DNA of 64,000 nt from Acinetobacter sp. TGL-Y2 (GCF_001612555.1 NZ_CP015110.1:992001-1056000); one strand, 5' to 3'. Shown: positions 14,201 through 25,279, numbered from the stretch's first letter. Notes: generated by a model from the letters alone, not told the origin. A program made the numbers and translations.

Positions 14201-16915
14201 TTAATCTACGCTATTGAATTAGATAAGCTGGGTGGTGAGGGAGCAATACTTGGTGCTTCAAATGAAACAGCAATTTACAACGCAATCAATACAGTACTAA
14301 CTCCAGAGTTAGCTACGCCATTAGTGACTGTTGTTCAAGCAATTCTGGTTCCTGTGAACACAATTGGACTCCCTATTTCTAGTCTAGTGAGTCAACTGTT
14401 AGATGTTTTACCAGTTGAAGTTATTGACTACATAGTTAATCAGACTATCGGTCAAATTGTTACTAATACTTTGACATTGTATGAAAACACAGATCTCAGC
14501 ATTACTGGTACAGAAGAAGCATTCCAAGCATATACGCTGACATCAAATGTCTTTAGCGATAATGGTAATGGAAATGATGTTGCACCTCTAGGCACCATTA
14601 TTAGTGAAATTGATGGGACTCCAATATCAGGTGTAGAAACGATTCAAGGTGATTACGGTGTATTAGAAATTAATACAGTAACGGGCGAATTTACCTACAC
14701 TGTGACTTCTGGTGAAGAAGCACTTGGTAAGACAGAGATCTTTAACTATACCCTTCAAAATGGTGCTCAAACAGATACTGCGCAAATCATTATTGATCTT
14801 GATGGCATACCGTTTGATGACAGTACACTTCTACCGCCAGATTACTTGGAGGAAGTGGTCGCGAATGATGATCTGGCAACAGTTCAAAATTATTATGAAG
14901 AGCCTGGTGATGATATTGGGACTGCAGGAGGGGCTGGACAGTTACTTGGCATTGAGCTTGTAGGCATTCCAATTAGTCTAGGTAGCACTACACCGTTTAA
15001 TTTTGACGTACTTCAAAATCAAACAAGTGATGTAGAGATTGCAGTAAGCGGATTTAAATCGACAACATTAAGTTTATCTTTACTTAATACTTTAGCGGAT
15101 CTTCTTACAGGTAATACCTTATATGCAGATGCTGTATTACAGCGTCAATATGTAGATGAAAATGGCGTTGTTCAAACTGAAAACTTTGTTGTGGAAGGTG
15201 GTGTCGAACTTGATGCTGAATTAAGTATTCCTAATTTATCTTTCGGTTATTCTTATGCTGGTTTAATTAACTATAACGACTTACCAGAAGGTATATACAC
15301 ACTATCAATTCAACCGCAAGAAACCACTGGCGCATTACGCGAATTGATAGATGCATTAGGTAGTGCTGTGGCAGTAAATCTGTTTGGTGGTATTCAATTC
15401 ACAATTACAGATCAAACGAACAAATATTTAGGCTCTAACGAAATTGAAGGCAATGTAATTAATAGTGTAGACGGAGCCGACCTTGTTAACCCAACAACCT
15501 ATGTCAAGCTCGTAAGTAACGAGTTAGGTGAACCTGCTGTGGCGATTGATAGTGCCAATACAGTTGTTCAGGGTGTTTACGGTACTTTATATATCTCGCC
15601 GGATGGTAGCTACAAATATGTAAGCCGTGGTGATGTTGAAGATATTGGTAAGGTTGACACCTTTAGTTATACCATTCGTGATTTCAATGGTTCAGAAGCT
15701 ACAGCGGATCTTCATATTCGAGTAGATGGTGAAGGGTTAATTACTTGGCCAACTGATCCTGCACAAGCAGGTGTTGATCAAGAAGTAGTAGTTAATGCAA
15801 CCAATGATCTAGCTGAAGTGTCAACCAACTTGGTGTATAGCTCTGCAACTAGCATTACAGCAGCTTCTAATACAGCAGGTTTGACAAATATTACTAATAT
15901 CACGGCTGTGACCAAATCTATGACGTTTGTCGTTGGTCCTAATGATGGAGCAACTTCCGTATCAACAAGTGTTACAATAAGTGAGAACAGTACTCTTGCC
16001 TCTGCATCTGGTAATGTAGTTGCTACATTAAAAGATAGCTTAGGCAATGTCATTGCAACTTTACCACCACAAACAGTGACAACTTCGATCATTAATATTT
16101 TCGATACGCCTACTGCTACTGCAAACTTCAGTAACTTAGCTCTTAATTCAGGAACTTATACAATAGATTTTGCTTTTACTGGCTTATCTGGTTCAGGTTA
16201 CCCTGTAACTTTAACGGCTTCAGCAGTAACGATTAATAAGGTTGACCTTGATACATATCAAGCTATTAATAGTGCTGAGTTAACTGAAACAGGTAATATT
16301 TTCACAGATGGTACTGCCGATACTTTAGCTAATAAGTTCACTACCTTAAGCATAGACGGTCAAACGCTTAGCCAAACTTCTGAGGACGTTACAATCCAAG
16401 GACTTTACGGTACATTGACGATCAGTGGTGATGGTGAGTATAGCTATCAAGCTAACTCAAGTAACTTCGGTGGTACTGAGAACTTTAGCTATACCCTGAC
16501 TTCATTATCGGGCAATGATTCTACTGCTATCTTAACGATTGAAGTAGGACGTGAATTCACAAGCACGGTATTTAATGATGTGATTACCACCAATTCAAAT
16601 GGTCCTGATACTGTGATTTATGACTTGCTTTCGAGTGTGGGTAACGGAGGTAATGGTTTTGATACATGGACGGATTACAGCAAAGCTGAAGGCGATGTAA
16701 TTGATATTTCAGCACTGCTAGCGGGTCAAACTGTTGATTCAAGCAATATTGGAACATTTGTGACTTTGGCACAAAATGGAACAGATACGATTGTATCGAT
16801 TGATCTTGATGGTGCGGGAACTCAATACAATCCAACTGAGCTGGTGATGCTGCAGAATACAGACAGTACAACATTGTTGTTAGATGAGTTGTTGAAATAT
16901 AACAACCCTATCTAA
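5273..16915 (+). CDS. BapA/Bap/LapF-type giant repeat adhesin with Ser-Asp stalk, secreted by type I route
   Basis: Giant surface adhesin of 3880 residues, probably a biofilm protein. The ATG at 5273 is chosen over TTG 5243 because AAGGTG at 5262-5267 is well placed. Residues 1-148 form a BapA-prefix-like domain with a hydrophobic Gly/Ala stretch ([20 protein letters not shown]). Residues 149-288 are a Ser-Asp repeat. Residues 294-2825 are 26 tandem 97/99-residue Ala-rich helical repeats (GA-like), each but the last ending in a DxNDNGxPD or DxDDNGxPD loop. Residues 2826-3880 hold three VCBS-like modules ([27 protein letters not shown] near residues 3125, 3433 and 3709) and end in a Gly/Asp-rich type I secretion signal of the VC_A0849 class (FNDVITTN onward). 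No type I transporter genes are in the window. A glycosyltransferase gene follows. The family is clear; the exact ligand is unknown. Confidence 0.93.
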   Translation: MNKITIVSKEQHTTTQQTDENSARLTEASVVIINHSIEDVAKIIRNGNNAEVYLKNGEKIVIENFFNDQNTADNSIVFDDNSGKLYWAEFTDQQGNIADTIKYHLIDDIEPLLYSDESGLILPWLLGGVAGVGAIAAAASDDDSSTPIDSMSDSTSNSDSTSNSDSTSNSDSISDSTSDSDSNSDSTSNSDSTSNSDSTSNSDSTSNSDSISDSTSNSDSISDSTSNSDSISDSTSDSDSISDSTSDSDSISDSTSDSDSISDSTSNSDSISDSTSDSDSISDSTSDSVDLNSVEDLVAAAEAAYAAADTALADAIADNAVSQAEVDALTQDLADATAAKEAAQAAVDGIVADFPTEAAGFQDRLEALTDIVIPAVNDTNDNGTPDAAELAAVEDLVAAAEAAYAAADTALADAIADSAVSQAEVDALTQDLADATAAKEAAQAAVDGILVDFPTEAGEFQDRINDLVDIVIPAVNDTNDNGTPDAAELAAVEDLVAAAEAAYAAADTALADAIADSAVSQAEVDALTIARDEALAAKAEAQLAVDGIVADFPTEAAGFQDRLEALIDIVIPAVNDLDDNGVPDALDSVEDLVAAAEAAYAAADTALADAIADSAVSQAEVDALIIARDEALAAKAEAQLAVDGIVADFPTEAAGFQDRLEALTDIVIPAVNDTNDNGTPDAAELAAVEDLVAAAEAAYAAADTALADAIADSAVSQAEVDALTQDLADATAAKEAAQAAVDGIVADFPTEAAGFQDRLEALTDIVIPAVNDTNDNGTPDAAELAAVEDLVAAAEAAYAAADTALADAIADSAVSQAEVDALTIARDEALAAKAEAQLAVDGIVADFPTEAAGFQDRLEALIDIVIPAVNDLDDNGVPDALDSVEDLVAAAEAAYAAADTALADAIADSAVSQAEVDALIIARDEALAAKAEAQLAVDGIVADFPTEAAGFQDRLEALIDIVIPAVNDLDDNGVPDALDSVEDLVAAAEAAYAAADTALADAIADSAVSQAEVDALTIARDEALAAKAEAQLAVDGIVADFPTEAAGFQDRLEALIDIVIPAVNDLDDNGVPDALDSVEDLVAAAEAAYAAADTALADAIADSAVSQAEVDALTIARDEALAAKAEAQLAVDGIVADFPTEAAGFQDRLEALIDIVIPAVNDLDDNGVPDALDSVEDLVAAAEAAYAAADTALADAIADSAVSQAEVDALTIARDEALAAKAEAQLAVDGIVADFPTEAAGFQDRLEALIDIVIPAVNDTNDNGVPDALDSVEDLVAAAEAAYAAADTALADAIADNAVSQAEVDALTQDLADATAAKEAAQAAVDGIVADFPTEAAGFQDRLEALTDIVIPAVNDTNDNGTPDAAELAAVEDLVAAAEAAYAAADTALADAIADSAVSQAEVDALTIARDEALAAKAEAQLAVDGIVADFPTEAAGFQDRLEALIDIVIPAVNDLDDNGVPDALDSVEDLVAAAEAAYAAADTALADAIADSAVSQAEVDALTIARDEALAAKAEAQLAVDGIVADFPTEAAGFQDRLEALIDIVIPAVNDLDDNGVPDALDSVEDLVAAAEAAYAAADTALADAIADNAVSQAEVDALTQDLADATAAKEAAQAAVDGIVADFPTEAAGFQDRLEALTDIVIPAVNDTNDNGTPDAAELAAVEDLVAAAEAAYAAADTALADAIADNAVSQAEVDALTQDLADATAAKEAAQAAVDGIVADFPTEAAGFQDRLEALTDIVIPAVNDTNDNGTPDAAELAAVEDLVAAAEAAYAAADTALADAIADSAVSQAEVDALTIARDEALAAKAEAQLAVDGIVADFPTEAAGFQDRLEALIDIVIPAVNDLDDNGVPDALDSVEDLVAAAEAAYAAADTALADAIADNAVSQAEVDALTQDLADATAAKEAAQAAVDGIVADFPTEAAGFQDRLEALTDIVIPAVNDTNDNGTPDAAELAAVEDLVAAAEAAYAAADTALADAIADNAVSQAEVDALTQDLADATAAKEAAQAAVDGIVADFPTEAAGFQDRLEALTDIVIPAVNDTNDNGTPDAAELAAVEDLVAAAEAAYAAADTALADAIADSAVSQAEVDALTIARDEALAAKAEAQLAVDGIVADFPTEAAGFQDRLEALIDIVIPAVNDLDDNGVPDALDSVEDLVAAAEAAYAAADTALADAIADSAVSQAEVDALIIARDEALAAKAEAQLAVDGIVADFPTEAAGFQDRLEALIDIVIPAVNDLDDNGVPDALDSVEDLVAAAEAAYAAADTALADAIADSAVSQAEVDALIIARDEALAAKAEAQLAVDGIVADFPTEAAGFQDRLEALIDIVIPAVNDTNDNGTPDAAELAAVEDLVAAAEAAYAAADTALADAIADSAVSQAEVDALTIARDEALAAKAEAQAAVDGILVDFPTEAGEFQDRLEALIDIVIPAVNDTNDNGTPDAAELAAVEDLVAAAEAAYAAADTALADAIADSAVSQAEVDALTIARDEALAAKAEAQAAVDGILVDFPTEAGEFQDRLEALIDIVIPAVNDTNDNGTPDAAELAAVEDLVAAAEAAYAAADTALADAIADNAVSQAEVDALTIARDEALAAKAEAQAAVDGIVADFPTEAAGFQDRLEALTDIVIPAVNDTNDNGTPDAAELAAVEDLVAAAEAAYAAADTALADAIADSAVSQAEVDALIIARDEALAAKAEAQLAVDGIVADFPTEAAGFQDRLEALIDIVIPAVNDLDDNGVPDALDSVEDLVAAAEAAYAAADTALADAIADSAVSQAEVDALTIARDEALAAKAEAQLAVDGIVADFPTEAAGFQDRLEALIDIVIPPITQTLDAINDEYQLDMGQEFLDARTTEDFNDVTYIDLLSGTEGEILGADFSIPQDLNNADQGRTGNITITATQENFISVAEAFQLVVYQNVNGTQTEVARIGNQGGVITLGGVGVLGIVNNPNGISVTLSDLPEGEYTAVVAKDSGLLSDLIYAIELDKLGGEGAILGASNETAIYNAINTVLTPELATPLVTVVQAILVPVNTIGLPISSLVSQLLDVLPVEVIDYIVNQTIGQIVTNTLTLYENTDLSITGTEEAFQAYTLTSNVFSDNGNGNDVAPLGTIISEIDGTPISGVETIQGDYGVLEINTVTGEFTYTVTSGEEALGKTEIFNYTLQNGAQTDTAQIIIDLDGIPFDDSTLLPPDYLEEVVANDDLATVQNYYEEPGDDIGTAGGAGQLLGIELVGIPISLGSTTPFNFDVLQNQTSDVEIAVSGFKSTTLSLSLLNTLADLLTGNTLYADAVLQRQYVDENGVVQTENFVVEGGVELDAELSIPNLSFGYSYAGLINYNDLPEGIYTLSIQPQETTGALRELIDALGSAVAVNLFGGIQFTITDQTNKYLGSNEIEGNVINSVDGADLVNPTTYVKLVSNELGEPAVAIDSANTVVQGVYGTLYISPDGSYKYVSRGDVEDIGKVDTFSYTIRDFNGSEATADLHIRVDGEGLITWPTDPAQAGVDQEVVVNATNDLAEVSTNLVYSSATSITAASNTAGLTNITNITAVTKSMTFVVGPNDGATSVSTSVTISENSTLASASGNVVATLKDSLGNVIATLPPQTVTTSIINIFDTPTATANFSNLALNSGTYTIDFAFTGLSGSGYPVTLTASAVTINKVDLDTYQAINSAELTETGNIFTDGTADTLANKFTTLSIDGQTLSQTSEDVTIQGLYGTLTISGDGEYSYQANSSNFGGTENFSYTLTSLSGNDSTAILTIEVGREFTSTVFNDVITTNSNGPDTVIYDLLSSVGNGGNGFDTWTDYSKAEGDVIDISALLAGQTVDSSNIGTFVTLAQNGTDTIVSIDLDGAGTQYNPTELVMLQNTDSTTLLLDELLKYNNPI
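5717..6136 (+). repeat. Ser-Asp repeat-coding tract of the adhesin
   Basis: About 140 codons in which nearly every second residue is Ser and the others are Asp, Asn, Thr or Ile, built from 6-codon units such as NSDSTS and DSDSIS. At the DNA level these are 18-bp units (TCTACTTCAAACTCAGAT and variants). The tract looks like the SD stalks of staphylococcal Sdr proteins. It is likely to vary in copy number by slippage or recombination. Confidence 0.9.
6152..13747 (+). repeat. 26 tandem ~291/297-bp coding repeats of the adhesin
   Basis: Counting each [11 protein letters not shown] start gives 26 units, beginning at 6155, 6452, 6749, 7040, 7337 and so on to 13508. There are 12 units of 291 bp (ending [12 protein letters not shown], one [12 protein letters not shown]), 13 units of 297 bp (ending [14 protein letters not shown]), and a last unit that breaks off at IVIP. 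Internal variants are few ([66 protein letters not shown]), so the array is a mosaic of nearly identical DNA. Confidence 0.95.
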
Positions 16916-16925
16916 TATTTAAATA

Positions 16926-16955
16926 AAATAGAGGCTCTAAGGAGCCTCTATTTTT
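16926..16955 (+). terminator. Terminator after the adhesin gene
   Basis: Stem AAATAGAGGCTC/GAGCCTCTATTT with a TAAG loop and trailing T residues, directly after the adhesin stop. It implies that the downstream glycosyltransferase is transcribed from its own promoter or by readthrough. Confidence 0.88.
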
Positions 16956-17031
16956 CATTCTAGAATGTTTTTTTAAACATTTTTTCATTTGAATGCAGAA
17001 TATTGCGAAAATTAATGGTTGGATAAGGATA

Positions 17032-18558
17032 ATGGAATATAAACACTTTTATTTCTGTAATCTAGATTTTGGTAAGCAACTTACTGGTGTTGAGCGCTCA
17101 GCACTTAAAAGAGCAAGACTCTTCAAAAATTATTTTGGTATTTCTGCAACATTTTTAACCACACGATTTAATGAAGCTGTACATGAAAATGTGCAACGTC
17201 TTAAGGATATTGGCTGGATGCCAAAATCATGTGAGGTTTATAATGTGTATGAATATTTACGTGGTTCGTATATAGACAAGCGGATTTTAAAAAATCAATA
17301 TCAACTTGATACATCCATCTATAACGTGATCGATATTGATATAAATCCAGCACACCAAAAATGGTCTTCTAAGGTTAATTCCTCCTATTATAAATATGTA
17401 GTTTGGACAGATAAAGAAAAGACGAAACTTTCATTTATTAATAATTTATATAATAACAAGATTGTAAAGAGAGAGAAATTTGATCGAAATGGACAGCTCA
17501 TTTCTATTCAAGAAATCAGTGAAACTGGCAAGATAGAAAGTGAAGACTTAATCCATCTCGATGGACATATCGTACTCAGACGTTATTTCAAAGAAAATAA
17601 CAAATTGACCAAAATCGTGATTTTCTCACCATTGGGTATGGTTGAGGAGGTGCTGCAAAGCGAAGAACAGTTGGTTGATTATTGGTTACGAAAATTTATA
17701 GATTTTAATGAACCGGCTTGCTTTGTGATTGATCGAAATCCGGTATGGAGTATTGCGTTAAAAAATCATCATCGGATCAATGGGCATAAAACCATTTCAA
17801 TTTTCCATAGTAGCCATTTGGTTGAAATGGAAGATAATATTATGTCAGGGCGTTTAAACTCAAATTTTAAAGCGATTTTAGAAGAGAAGTATAAAGTCGA
17901 TCATATTGTGACGCTGACTGAGCATCAGAAGCAGGATATTCTAAAAAGATTTGTCCATAAAAATAATATTGTGACTATTCCACATAGTATTGATGAATTA
18001 CCTAGAAAAACACCATTTGAGCAGCGCAACTCTAATAAATTGGTTGCTTTATGTCGTCTTGCCCCGGAAAAACAAATCGTCGATATGGTGAAAATGATGG
18101 GAGAGTTGTTAAAAAATCATCCAAAAACAGAGCTATATATATATGGAGATGGCTCGGAAAAAAATAAAATCATAGAAAAAATCAAAGAACTGAATATTGG
18201 AGATAATGTTCATTTGATGGGATATAACGAAAGTATTGCTGAGGCATATACTGACGCAGTATTTTCATTATTGACCAGTAAGTGCGAAGGTTTTTCTTTG
18301 GCTATTTTGGAAAGTTTAAGTTATGGCGTTCCTGCGGCTTCTTATAATATTCCGTATGGTCCTTCCACGATGATTCAGCCTCATGAAAATGGCATTTTGG
18401 TGGATCATGCAGACTATAAGGCCATGGCAAGTGAGTTGAGTCAAATCCTTTCCCAGCCTGAGCAATTAAAGCAAATGTGCGACAATGCCTACAACTCAAT
18501 TGAACGGTTTAAAGAAGAAAATGTCGCTGAAGTTTGGCGAAAGTTGATCAATAGTTAA
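17032..18558 (+). CDS. GT4-type glycosyltransferase of the GtfA/SdgA/SdgB (TagE-like) class
   Basis: Predicted retaining GT-B glycosyltransferase of about 508 residues. The start YFCNLDFGKQLTGVERSALK resembles the N-terminus of streptococcal GtfA (NINLGIGWASSGVEYAQ). The middle (about residues 140-230: FDRNGQLISIQEISETGKI and following) looks like the beta-meander domain (DUF1975) of that class. The C-terminal Rossmann half has LCRLAPEKQ, IYGDGSEKN, and CEGFSLAILESLSYGVP with the E-x7-E motif, then NIPYGPSTMI. In the known family SdgA/SdgB glycosylate Ser-Asp repeats of staphylococcal adhesins and GtfA acts on Ser-rich adhesins. The gene lies directly behind an SD-repeat adhesin, so that protein is the inferred substrate. 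ATG 17032 has AAGGA close upstream; ATG 16993 is an in-frame alternative. Base use looks more AT-rich than in neighbouring housekeeping genes. Confidence 0.78.
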   Translation: MEYKHFYFCNLDFGKQLTGVERSALKRARLFKNYFGISATFLTTRFNEAVHENVQRLKDIGWMPKSCEVYNVYEYLRGSYIDKRILKNQYQLDTSIYNVIDIDINPAHQKWSSKVNSSYYKYVVWTDKEKTKLSFINNLYNNKIVKREKFDRNGQLISIQEISETGKIESEDLIHLDGHIVLRRYFKENNKLTKIVIFSPLGMVEEVLQSEEQLVDYWLRKFIDFNEPACFVIDRNPVWSIALKNHHRINGHKTISIFHSSHLVEMEDNIMSGRLNSNFKAILEEKYKVDHIVTLTEHQKQDILKRFVHKNNIVTIPHSIDELPRKTPFEQRNSNKLVALCRLAPEKQIVDMVKMMGELLKNHPKTELYIYGDGSEKNKIIEKIKELNIGDNVHLMGYNESIAEAYTDAVFSLLTSKCEGFSLAILESLSYGVPAASYNIPYGPSTMIQPHENGILVDHADYKAMASELSQILSQPEQLKQMCDNAYNSIERFKEENVAEVWRKLINS

Positions 18559-19730
18559 TGGAAAAGGCATTTAATGCGTCTTTAAATTCAAAAATTGAAA
18601 AAAGTGATTAAAAACTATTCATTATCTCTAATGAGGTCGAATTGAAGACAATCAGTTGGCTTGAAAGATAGAAGGTTAGAGCCATGAGTTGATTTATCAA
18701 AATAAACTTATAACTCTAGTCCTTATTTTACTTTTACTGAATTATTCTCATTAATTTTTCATTTTATGCTTAAAATTTGAAGTAACTTACTGGAAATTTC
18801 TTAAATAAAGTAAACACTAATTTCAAATTATTTTATACATACTGAAAACAGGGTATAAAGTTACTTATTTAAAGGACTTACCTGTTACCCACGATTGATT
18901 CATCTCATCAATGGTCAATAAATGCATTGCATATAGATTTAATGAAAGGTAAGTATATCCAGATTTTATGGATTGACTCCAGCCATGTTACCTGTCTGTA
19001 AAAAATAGCCTATTTAACCCGAATCCTGCTTAAGAAAATGAGATTATTCATCTTTAGACTTATCCACCATTTTGGGCATAAAAAAGTCTAAACATTGATC
19101 TGATAACGCTAAAAATTAATCATGAAATTACATTTATCTTATGATTTTAAAGAAAAATCCTTATCCGAGATTCGGGTTATTTAGCATCATAAATTATTAA
19201 CTGAGATCACATATCGTGATAAATCAATTGAGTGAAACGTTTGGTCTGCTTTATCTAGCGGGTATATTACTGATATTAAAATGGTTAAACAGTAGTTTAA
19301 GATGAACAGGCGAAACTATATGTGAGGCGTGGTTATATTAAGTATTAATTAAAAGCAAGTTAAAACACCAATAATCGATTTAATTCCATATCATCGAAAG
19401 AACAAGGAATTTTTTCAGACAGTGCTATGAGATGGTAGTGCTAAAAACCAACGTGTAACAATTCATTTATATATTTTAATATCAATAACTTATTATTTTT
19501 ATCACGTCGTATTCATGCACTACCCTTTTTTGAAGGGGGATTCTATGCATCCTTATGTGCATATCAATTAAGCCATCAAAATAAACCAATGATTCAAATT
19601 ATGGAGTCATTGGCTTAAATATGATCAGATGGTTTAGGTGAAAGCAACTAATCTAAAACTAAATATGCAGGATGAATTAATTAAGAGAGTGAGGTATATT
19701 TCTGATCAAAATTAGAACTTTCCATTATTT
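18559..19730. other. Gene-free 1.17-kb stretch with possible decayed IS982-like transposase remnant
   Basis: There is no intact reading frame. Between about 18955 and 19600, pieces of + strand translation in shifting frames recall IS982-family transposases: an IDSS segment followed after a frame change by LPVCK (near 18970-19005), KLHL (near 19125), and near the end a piece reading NKP after a Tyr/Cys/Ala-rich stretch. Many stops and shifts separate them. I saw no clear terminal inverted repeats. This is a weak call based on short matches; the alternative is plain non-coding DNA. Confidence 0.3.
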
Positions 19731-20288
19731 TTAATTCCCTACATTCTTTTTATACAAACCTGCTCTAACAGCACCGGCTTTGGTCTCTTTCACAAGTTTC
19801 CAGCTTGAAGGTAATTCAAGTTTAAACAGCGCACAATCGGCTTCGAGATAAATAAAACCATCATTTTTGATGAGGGGGTCGACCAAAGCCGACAATTCTT
19901 GCCAAAGATTAAGCGCATAAGGTGGATCTAGAAAAACCAAATCCATACTGTTTTCTTGAAACTGTCGAATGGCAAGTTGTGCGGTAGATTGTATCAACGT
20001 GCAATTTTGAATTTTTAAAAGTGCAATATTTTCTTTCAAAATTTTTGACTGAACATGACTCGGTTCAATCATAGTGACATGCGCTGCACCACGAGATAAA
20101 GCCTCAAAGCTTAAAGCACCAGAACCTGTGCATAGGTCTAAAACCTTTGCATTTTGTACCTCCCACATCAACCAGTTAAACAAAGTTTCGCGTACGCGAT
20201 CTGGGGTCGGTCTAAGACCATCGACATCAGCAAATGGAAGAACACGACGTTTCCATTCACCACCAATAATACGCAGTTGATTCTTCAT
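19731..20288 (-). CDS. rsmD: 16S rRNA (guanine(966)-N2)-methyltransferase
   Basis: Class I SAM-dependent methyltransferase that modifies G966 of 16S rRNA. The 185-residue protein starts MKNQLRIIGGEWKRR, typical of RsmD. It has the SAM-binding DLCTGSGALSFEALSRGA and the catalytic FLDPPY motif. Its ATG directly abuts the stop codon of mrdA, so the two genes are probably translated from one message. Confidence 0.95.
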   Translation of the reverse strand: MKNQLRIIGGEWKRRVLPFADVDGLRPTPDRVRETLFNWLMWEVQNAKVLDLCTGSGALSFEALSRGAAHVTMIEPSHVQSKILKENIALLKIQNCTLIQSTAQLAIRQFQENSMDLVFLDPPYALNLWQELSALVDPLIKNDGFIYLEADCALFKLELPSSWKLVKETKAGAVRAGLYKKNVGN

Positions 20289-22403
20289 TTATTGACTCAC
20301 AGGAGGCTGAGTGGTGACAGCTGGGCGCACAACATGGGGAGTTGCAGGCGCAGCATTAACATTGTTTTGAGCAGTAGGGTTATTGCTCGAATGGGCGGGT
20401 GCAGTAGTTTGTGAATTATTTTGTAACCTGTTTTGTACAGGACTTTGTGCATCAGTCGGTAATGCCGCCGGATTTGCAGAAAGTTCAGTTGCACCGCTGG
20501 GTAAATCGCCGGGTTTAATCCCTGCGGTCATCAGTCCGCCACTGACCTGATGGCTCGATGGTTTGATCGGATTTTTTTTACGCTGAAGTAGCCAGTAATC
20601 CATAATGGGGCGTGCGATAGGTGTGGCGCTGCCACCGCGACCATTTTCCACAATAATCGCTAGCGCAATTTCAGGTTTCTCAGCAGGTGCAAAACCAACA
20701 AACAAACCATGATCAAGTTGGCGGTCCGTCAGAATAGATTCATTATAACGTTTACCCTGAGCGATACTTTTCACCTGAGCTGTCCCTGTTTTACCTGCAA
20801 TTTGGTATTGTAAACCGCTACGAATAGCTCGGCCTGTTCCAGACTGAATTACATCCACCATGGCTTCACGCATTTTGACCCAATCTTCAGGTTTGCCATT
20901 GAACTGAATTTGACCATTCGGCGCATTGTGCACTTTATGCGGTTTTGCGCCTTTGGTTTCACGTAGAACGTGAGGTGTGACATGTGCACCCTGATTTGAG
21001 GTAATTGCAGTTGCCATAGCAAGTTGTAGTGGGGTTGAGGTAAATGCACCTTGACCAATACTCACCGAAATCGTTTCACCTCTAGACCATTTGGTTTTAC
21101 GTGTCCGCAGTTTCCACTCAGGGCTTGGATATAGACCCGTACTCTCACTCGGTAAATCGACACCTGTTTTTTCACCAAAACCAAATTGGCGCATCCAGGT
21201 ATTCATTCTATCTATACCCATTTGGAAGGAAAGAATATAGAAATAGGTGTCGCAAGAGACCACTTGCGCTTTATGCATATTGACAGAGCCATGACCTGAT
21301 TTTTTATGGTCACGAAAGCGGTGGCTGTCTCCAGGCAGAGTAAAATAACCGGGATCAGAAATAGAGGTATTCCAATCCACCACACCATAATGTAAACCAC
21401 CTAAACCAAACATGGGCTTAATGGTAGAACCAGGTGGGTAAGAGCCTTGCACAGCACGGTTATACAGCGGCTGATCTAAATTGTCACGAAGCGCACTATA
21501 GTCCGTGGTGCTAATACCAGTTACAAATAAATTCGGGTTGAAACTCGGGCTAGAAACTAGTGCTAAAATTTCACCGGTATTGGGATCCATCACCACAATT
21601 GCCCCACGACGTCCAATGAGCTGTTCTGCGGCGACTTGTTGTAAACCATAGTCGAGGGATAGATAAAGATCATTGCCACGTATAGAATCTTTACGACCTA
21701 AATTTCGAAGTACATTGCCATAGGCATCTGTTTCAATAGACTCGAAGCCTGGCGCACCGTGCAGTAAGTCTTCGTAAAATTTTTCAACACCGATTTTACC
21801 AATGAGATTGGTGCCCGCGTAGGCATCCTTATCAATGGATTTTAATTCTTTGTCGTTGATCCGGCCCACATAACCAATCACATGTGCAAACAGTTCACCA
21901 TGTGGATAATAGCGAGTCATTTGGGTTTCAATCGAAACGCCAGGAAACTTAAACTTCACTTCACTGAATTTTGCGATATCGGTTTCGGTTAAATTGAGTT
22001 TCAACGTCACACGTTCAGTTTTTTTAGCTGTTTTAATGCGACTGAGAAAGCGCTCAGTATCTTCTTCTGATAAGTCAATAATCGGTTTTAAGCGTTCAAC
22101 GGTATCTTCAATGTCTTTAACATCCGCCTTACTTAAGGTGGCAGTAAAGACTGGATAATTGTCTGCCAACAAAATCCCATTACGATCATAAATATAACCC
22201 CTGGTAGGGGAGATCGGCTGTAAACGAATACGGTTTTTGTCCGCAGCATCTTTAAATTGTTCATAATGCACAATCTGCAAATATGCATAGCGCGACAGTA
22301 AAAGCAGTAAAAAAAAGGTCACAAAACCGATTGCGAAAAAAACTCGACTACGAAAAATACGTTTTTCTTGTTGAACATTTTTAAGGGGAAACTGGTGTTT
22401 CAT
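20289..22403 (-). CDS. mrdA: Penicillin-binding protein 2, peptidoglycan D,D-transpeptidase
   Basis: Class B PBP that cross-links peptidoglycan during cell elongation with RodA. The 704-residue protein has one N-terminal membrane anchor (VFFAIGFVTFFLLLLLSRYA), a dimerisation domain, and the transpeptidase domain with the catalytic serine in PPGSTIKPM and the AGKTGTAQ box. After the catalytic domain comes a long low-complexity tail rich in Pro, Ala, Gln and Asn (about the last 90 residues), which looks disordered. rsmD follows without a gap. It is a target of carbapenems and mecillinam in the family. Confidence 0.96.
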   Translation of the reverse strand: MKHQFPLKNVQQEKRIFRSRVFFAIGFVTFFLLLLLSRYAYLQIVHYEQFKDAADKNRIRLQPISPTRGYIYDRNGILLADNYPVFTATLSKADVKDIEDTVERLKPIIDLSEEDTERFLSRIKTAKKTERVTLKLNLTETDIAKFSEVKFKFPGVSIETQMTRYYPHGELFAHVIGYVGRINDKELKSIDKDAYAGTNLIGKIGVEKFYEDLLHGAPGFESIETDAYGNVLRNLGRKDSIRGNDLYLSLDYGLQQVAAEQLIGRRGAIVVMDPNTGEILALVSSPSFNPNLFVTGISTTDYSALRDNLDQPLYNRAVQGSYPPGSTIKPMFGLGGLHYGVVDWNTSISDPGYFTLPGDSHRFRDHKKSGHGSVNMHKAQVVSCDTYFYILSFQMGIDRMNTWMRQFGFGEKTGVDLPSESTGLYPSPEWKLRTRKTKWSRGETISVSIGQGAFTSTPLQLAMATAITSNQGAHVTPHVLRETKGAKPHKVHNAPNGQIQFNGKPEDWVKMREAMVDVIQSGTGRAIRSGLQYQIAGKTGTAQVKSIAQGKRYNESILTDRQLDHGLFVGFAPAEKPEIALAIIVENGRGGSATPIARPIMDYWLLQRKKNPIKPSSHQVSGGLMTAGIKPGDLPSGATELSANPAALPTDAQSPVQNRLQNNSQTTAPAHSSNNPTAQNNVNAAPATPHVVRPAVTTQPPVSQ

Positions 22404-22631
22404 ACGTTGTCGACTTAATTCACGGTAAATAGAGCGCTTTTGGAGCGATTATTTTACCTGAGAATCCAACAAAAAATTGAAAAAATAATAAATAGTTCCA
22501 TAAAATGAAGCTCAACAATCTTGACCGTATAGACATTAATTTAAGCATCATTTGTATATAAGATCGAAAATTATTCTGTTAAAGTCAGAGAATTAAGGAC
22601 AATTAAAAAAAGTTGATCTCAAGGTGAGACA

Positions 22632-23159
22632 ATGGAGAAAATAATGAGAATAATACTTCCCTTGGTGTTGCTCATGACAATAGGGAATATGGCACATGCT
22701 GAACGCGCTGATTATTTACCTACAGCCAAACTCAAAGCCACTGATGCATCGCGCTTAAATCTAGGCGCGGGACTGACACAAAAGTTGGCACATGTGAACG
22801 CTGAATGGGTCAACTCATACGGCATCGCCTATGCAAAACTTGGCGCTTTTATCAATGATGGGCATGAGCTTGGCGGTCAACTGGGTTTTCGCTATCCGGT
22901 TGCACTCAATGGTAAAGACGCTAATGGATTTTATTTGGGCGCATTTGCAGGTCATTTGAGGTCTAAAACCTTTAATGGGCAAGATGAGTCTCAATTGGGC
23001 GGCGGTGTGGATTTATCTTATGTTTTATTGAATAAAGAAAGAGTGAGTAGCTTTAGTGTAGGTATAGTAGCGGGTGAAGAAGTGACAGTGGGCAACCAGG
23101 TCATTTATGAAACCAAACCTGAACTACAATTCGCCTACAGCTTAAGTGTGGGTTTTTAG
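22632..23159 (+). CDS. Exported protein, probable small beta-barrel or outer-membrane-associated protein
   Basis: Protein of 175 residues with a clear signal peptide (IILPLVLLMTIGNMAHA, cut after AHA). The mature part alternates polar and hydrophobic residues with many Gly and Tyr (LGGQLGFRYP, FYLGAFAGHL) and ends in SVGF with a terminal Phe, as outer-membrane barrels do. I do not recognise the family. AAGGTGAG precedes ATG 22632; ATG 22644 is an alternative start. It stands alone, divergent from mrdA. Confidence 0.75.
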   Translation: MEKIMRIILPLVLLMTIGNMAHAERADYLPTAKLKATDASRLNLGAGLTQKLAHVNAEWVNSYGIAYAKLGAFINDGHELGGQLGFRYPVALNGKDANGFYLGAFAGHLRSKTFNGQDESQLGGGVDLSYVLLNKERVSSFSVGIVAGEEVTVGNQVIYETKPELQFAYSLSVGF

Positions 23160-23220
23160 AAAATTTTGTGATCTGATGCAAATACTCTTCCGCAAATAGA
23201 AATTATTACGAGAGTCATGA

Positions 23221-24537
23221 ATGTTTGAATATGTTAGTGATTTGTGGCAAGCCTTTTTAAATCGACCCGATTTTTACGCTATTTTAAGTATTATTCCGGT
23301 GACTGCTTTTGTAACTTGGGCACACGTGTGGATGGCACTGAAAATGGTGTTTTATCCAATCAAATTTTGGGGATTCCATTTGGGTCCTTTGCCTGTGGGT
23401 TGGCAGGGGATTGTGCCACGTAAAGCTGGACGTATTTCAGGTATTATTACCGACAATACTTTGTCAAAACTTGGCTCGCTTCGCGAGTTTTTAGATGCCA
23501 TGGACCCTCAGGATATGGCACGCATTATTGGTGAACAAGTAGGTTTTGAGCTTGAACACTTGATTGATGAAGTCATGATGGACCGTAATGCGGTACTTTG
23601 GGAAAACCTACCTTATTCCATAAAAAGAAGAATTTACGCACAAGCGCACAAACAATTACCGAAAGTCTTAACGAATTTGGTGACTGAGCTGACTATGAAT
23701 GTCGAATCGCTGGTCAACATGCGTGAAATGGTGGTGAGTCAAATGGAAGGTGATCGCCAGCTCATGGTGAACATGTTCCTTAAAGTCGGTCAGAAAGAAA
23801 TAAACTTTATTTGGCATATCAGTGCGTTAATTGGGATGATCTTTGGTATTTTCCAAATGATTGTTTGGTTTGTCGTGCCATGGCATTGGACTGTGCCTTT
23901 TTGGGCAGCGATTTGGGGTTTCTTGACCAACTGGATTGCGATCTGGATGGTCTTTAATCCGGTTGAACCGAATTATGTGAAATTCCCGCAATTTTTTGAA
24001 CGCACGAAAAATCGTACATTTCCGTGGCTCAAACCTGTTATTCCGCGAATAGGCACCTATAATATCCAAGGTGCATTTATGAAACGTCAAGAAGAGGTTT
24101 CAGATGTATTTGCTGAGGTGGTCACATCCGATTTAATTACATTAAAATCAATCATGACTGAAATGATGTTCGGGAGTAAAAAAGACAAAACTCGCCGAAT
24201 TGTTAAACGTCATATTAATGAAATCATGGAAACGCCATTGGTTCGAACGTCTTTACAGCTGTCATTGGGGCCAAAAGAGTATGCAAAACTCAAGACGGAC
24301 TTGATCGATCGCTCAATTGAAATTACGATGGTGCCTGTATGCGACCCTGCTTTCAATGCGAGCCGTGCACAGAAAATCTTTCAAATGTTTAGGGATCGTA
24401 TTCGCGAATTGACGCCGAAAGAGTTTCAGAACCTATTACGTCCTGCATTTCAGGAAGACGAATGGATTTTGATTGTCCTTGGTGGGGTAACCGGATTCTT
24501 CGCTGGATTAATACATTTGTTTGTGGCTTTCTTATAA
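23221..24537 (+). CDS. DUF445 family membrane protein
   Basis: Protein of 438 residues with hydrophobic segments near the N-terminus (FYAILSIIPVTAFVTWAHVW), in the middle (INFIWHISALIGMIFGIFQM and the segments after it) and at the C-terminus (LGGVTGFFAGLIHLFVAFL). The region HLGPLPVGWQGIVPRKAGRI is characteristic of DUF445 proteins. The family is widespread but of unknown function. A soluble helical region of about 150 residues lies between the last two hydrophobic parts. It reads in the same direction as adk, 80 bp upstream. Confidence 0.8.
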   Translation: MFEYVSDLWQAFLNRPDFYAILSIIPVTAFVTWAHVWMALKMVFYPIKFWGFHLGPLPVGWQGIVPRKAGRISGIITDNTLSKLGSLREFLDAMDPQDMARIIGEQVGFELEHLIDEVMMDRNAVLWENLPYSIKRRIYAQAHKQLPKVLTNLVTELTMNVESLVNMREMVVSQMEGDRQLMVNMFLKVGQKEINFIWHISALIGMIFGIFQMIVWFVVPWHWTVPFWAAIWGFLTNWIAIWMVFNPVEPNYVKFPQFFERTKNRTFPWLKPVIPRIGTYNIQGAFMKRQEEVSDVFAEVVTSDLITLKSIMTEMMFGSKKDKTRRIVKRHINEIMETPLVRTSLQLSLGPKEYAKLKTDLIDRSIEITMVPVCDPAFNASRAQKIFQMFRDRIRELTPKEFQNLLRPAFQEDEWILIVLGGVTGFFAGLIHLFVAFL

Positions 24538-24607
24538 TTAGATGCTAGCGCTCATATCAATTTTGGGTTTGATATGATCTAAGTGTCGTACACATTGTTA
24601 AAAATGA

Positions 24608-25279
<672 letters not shown>

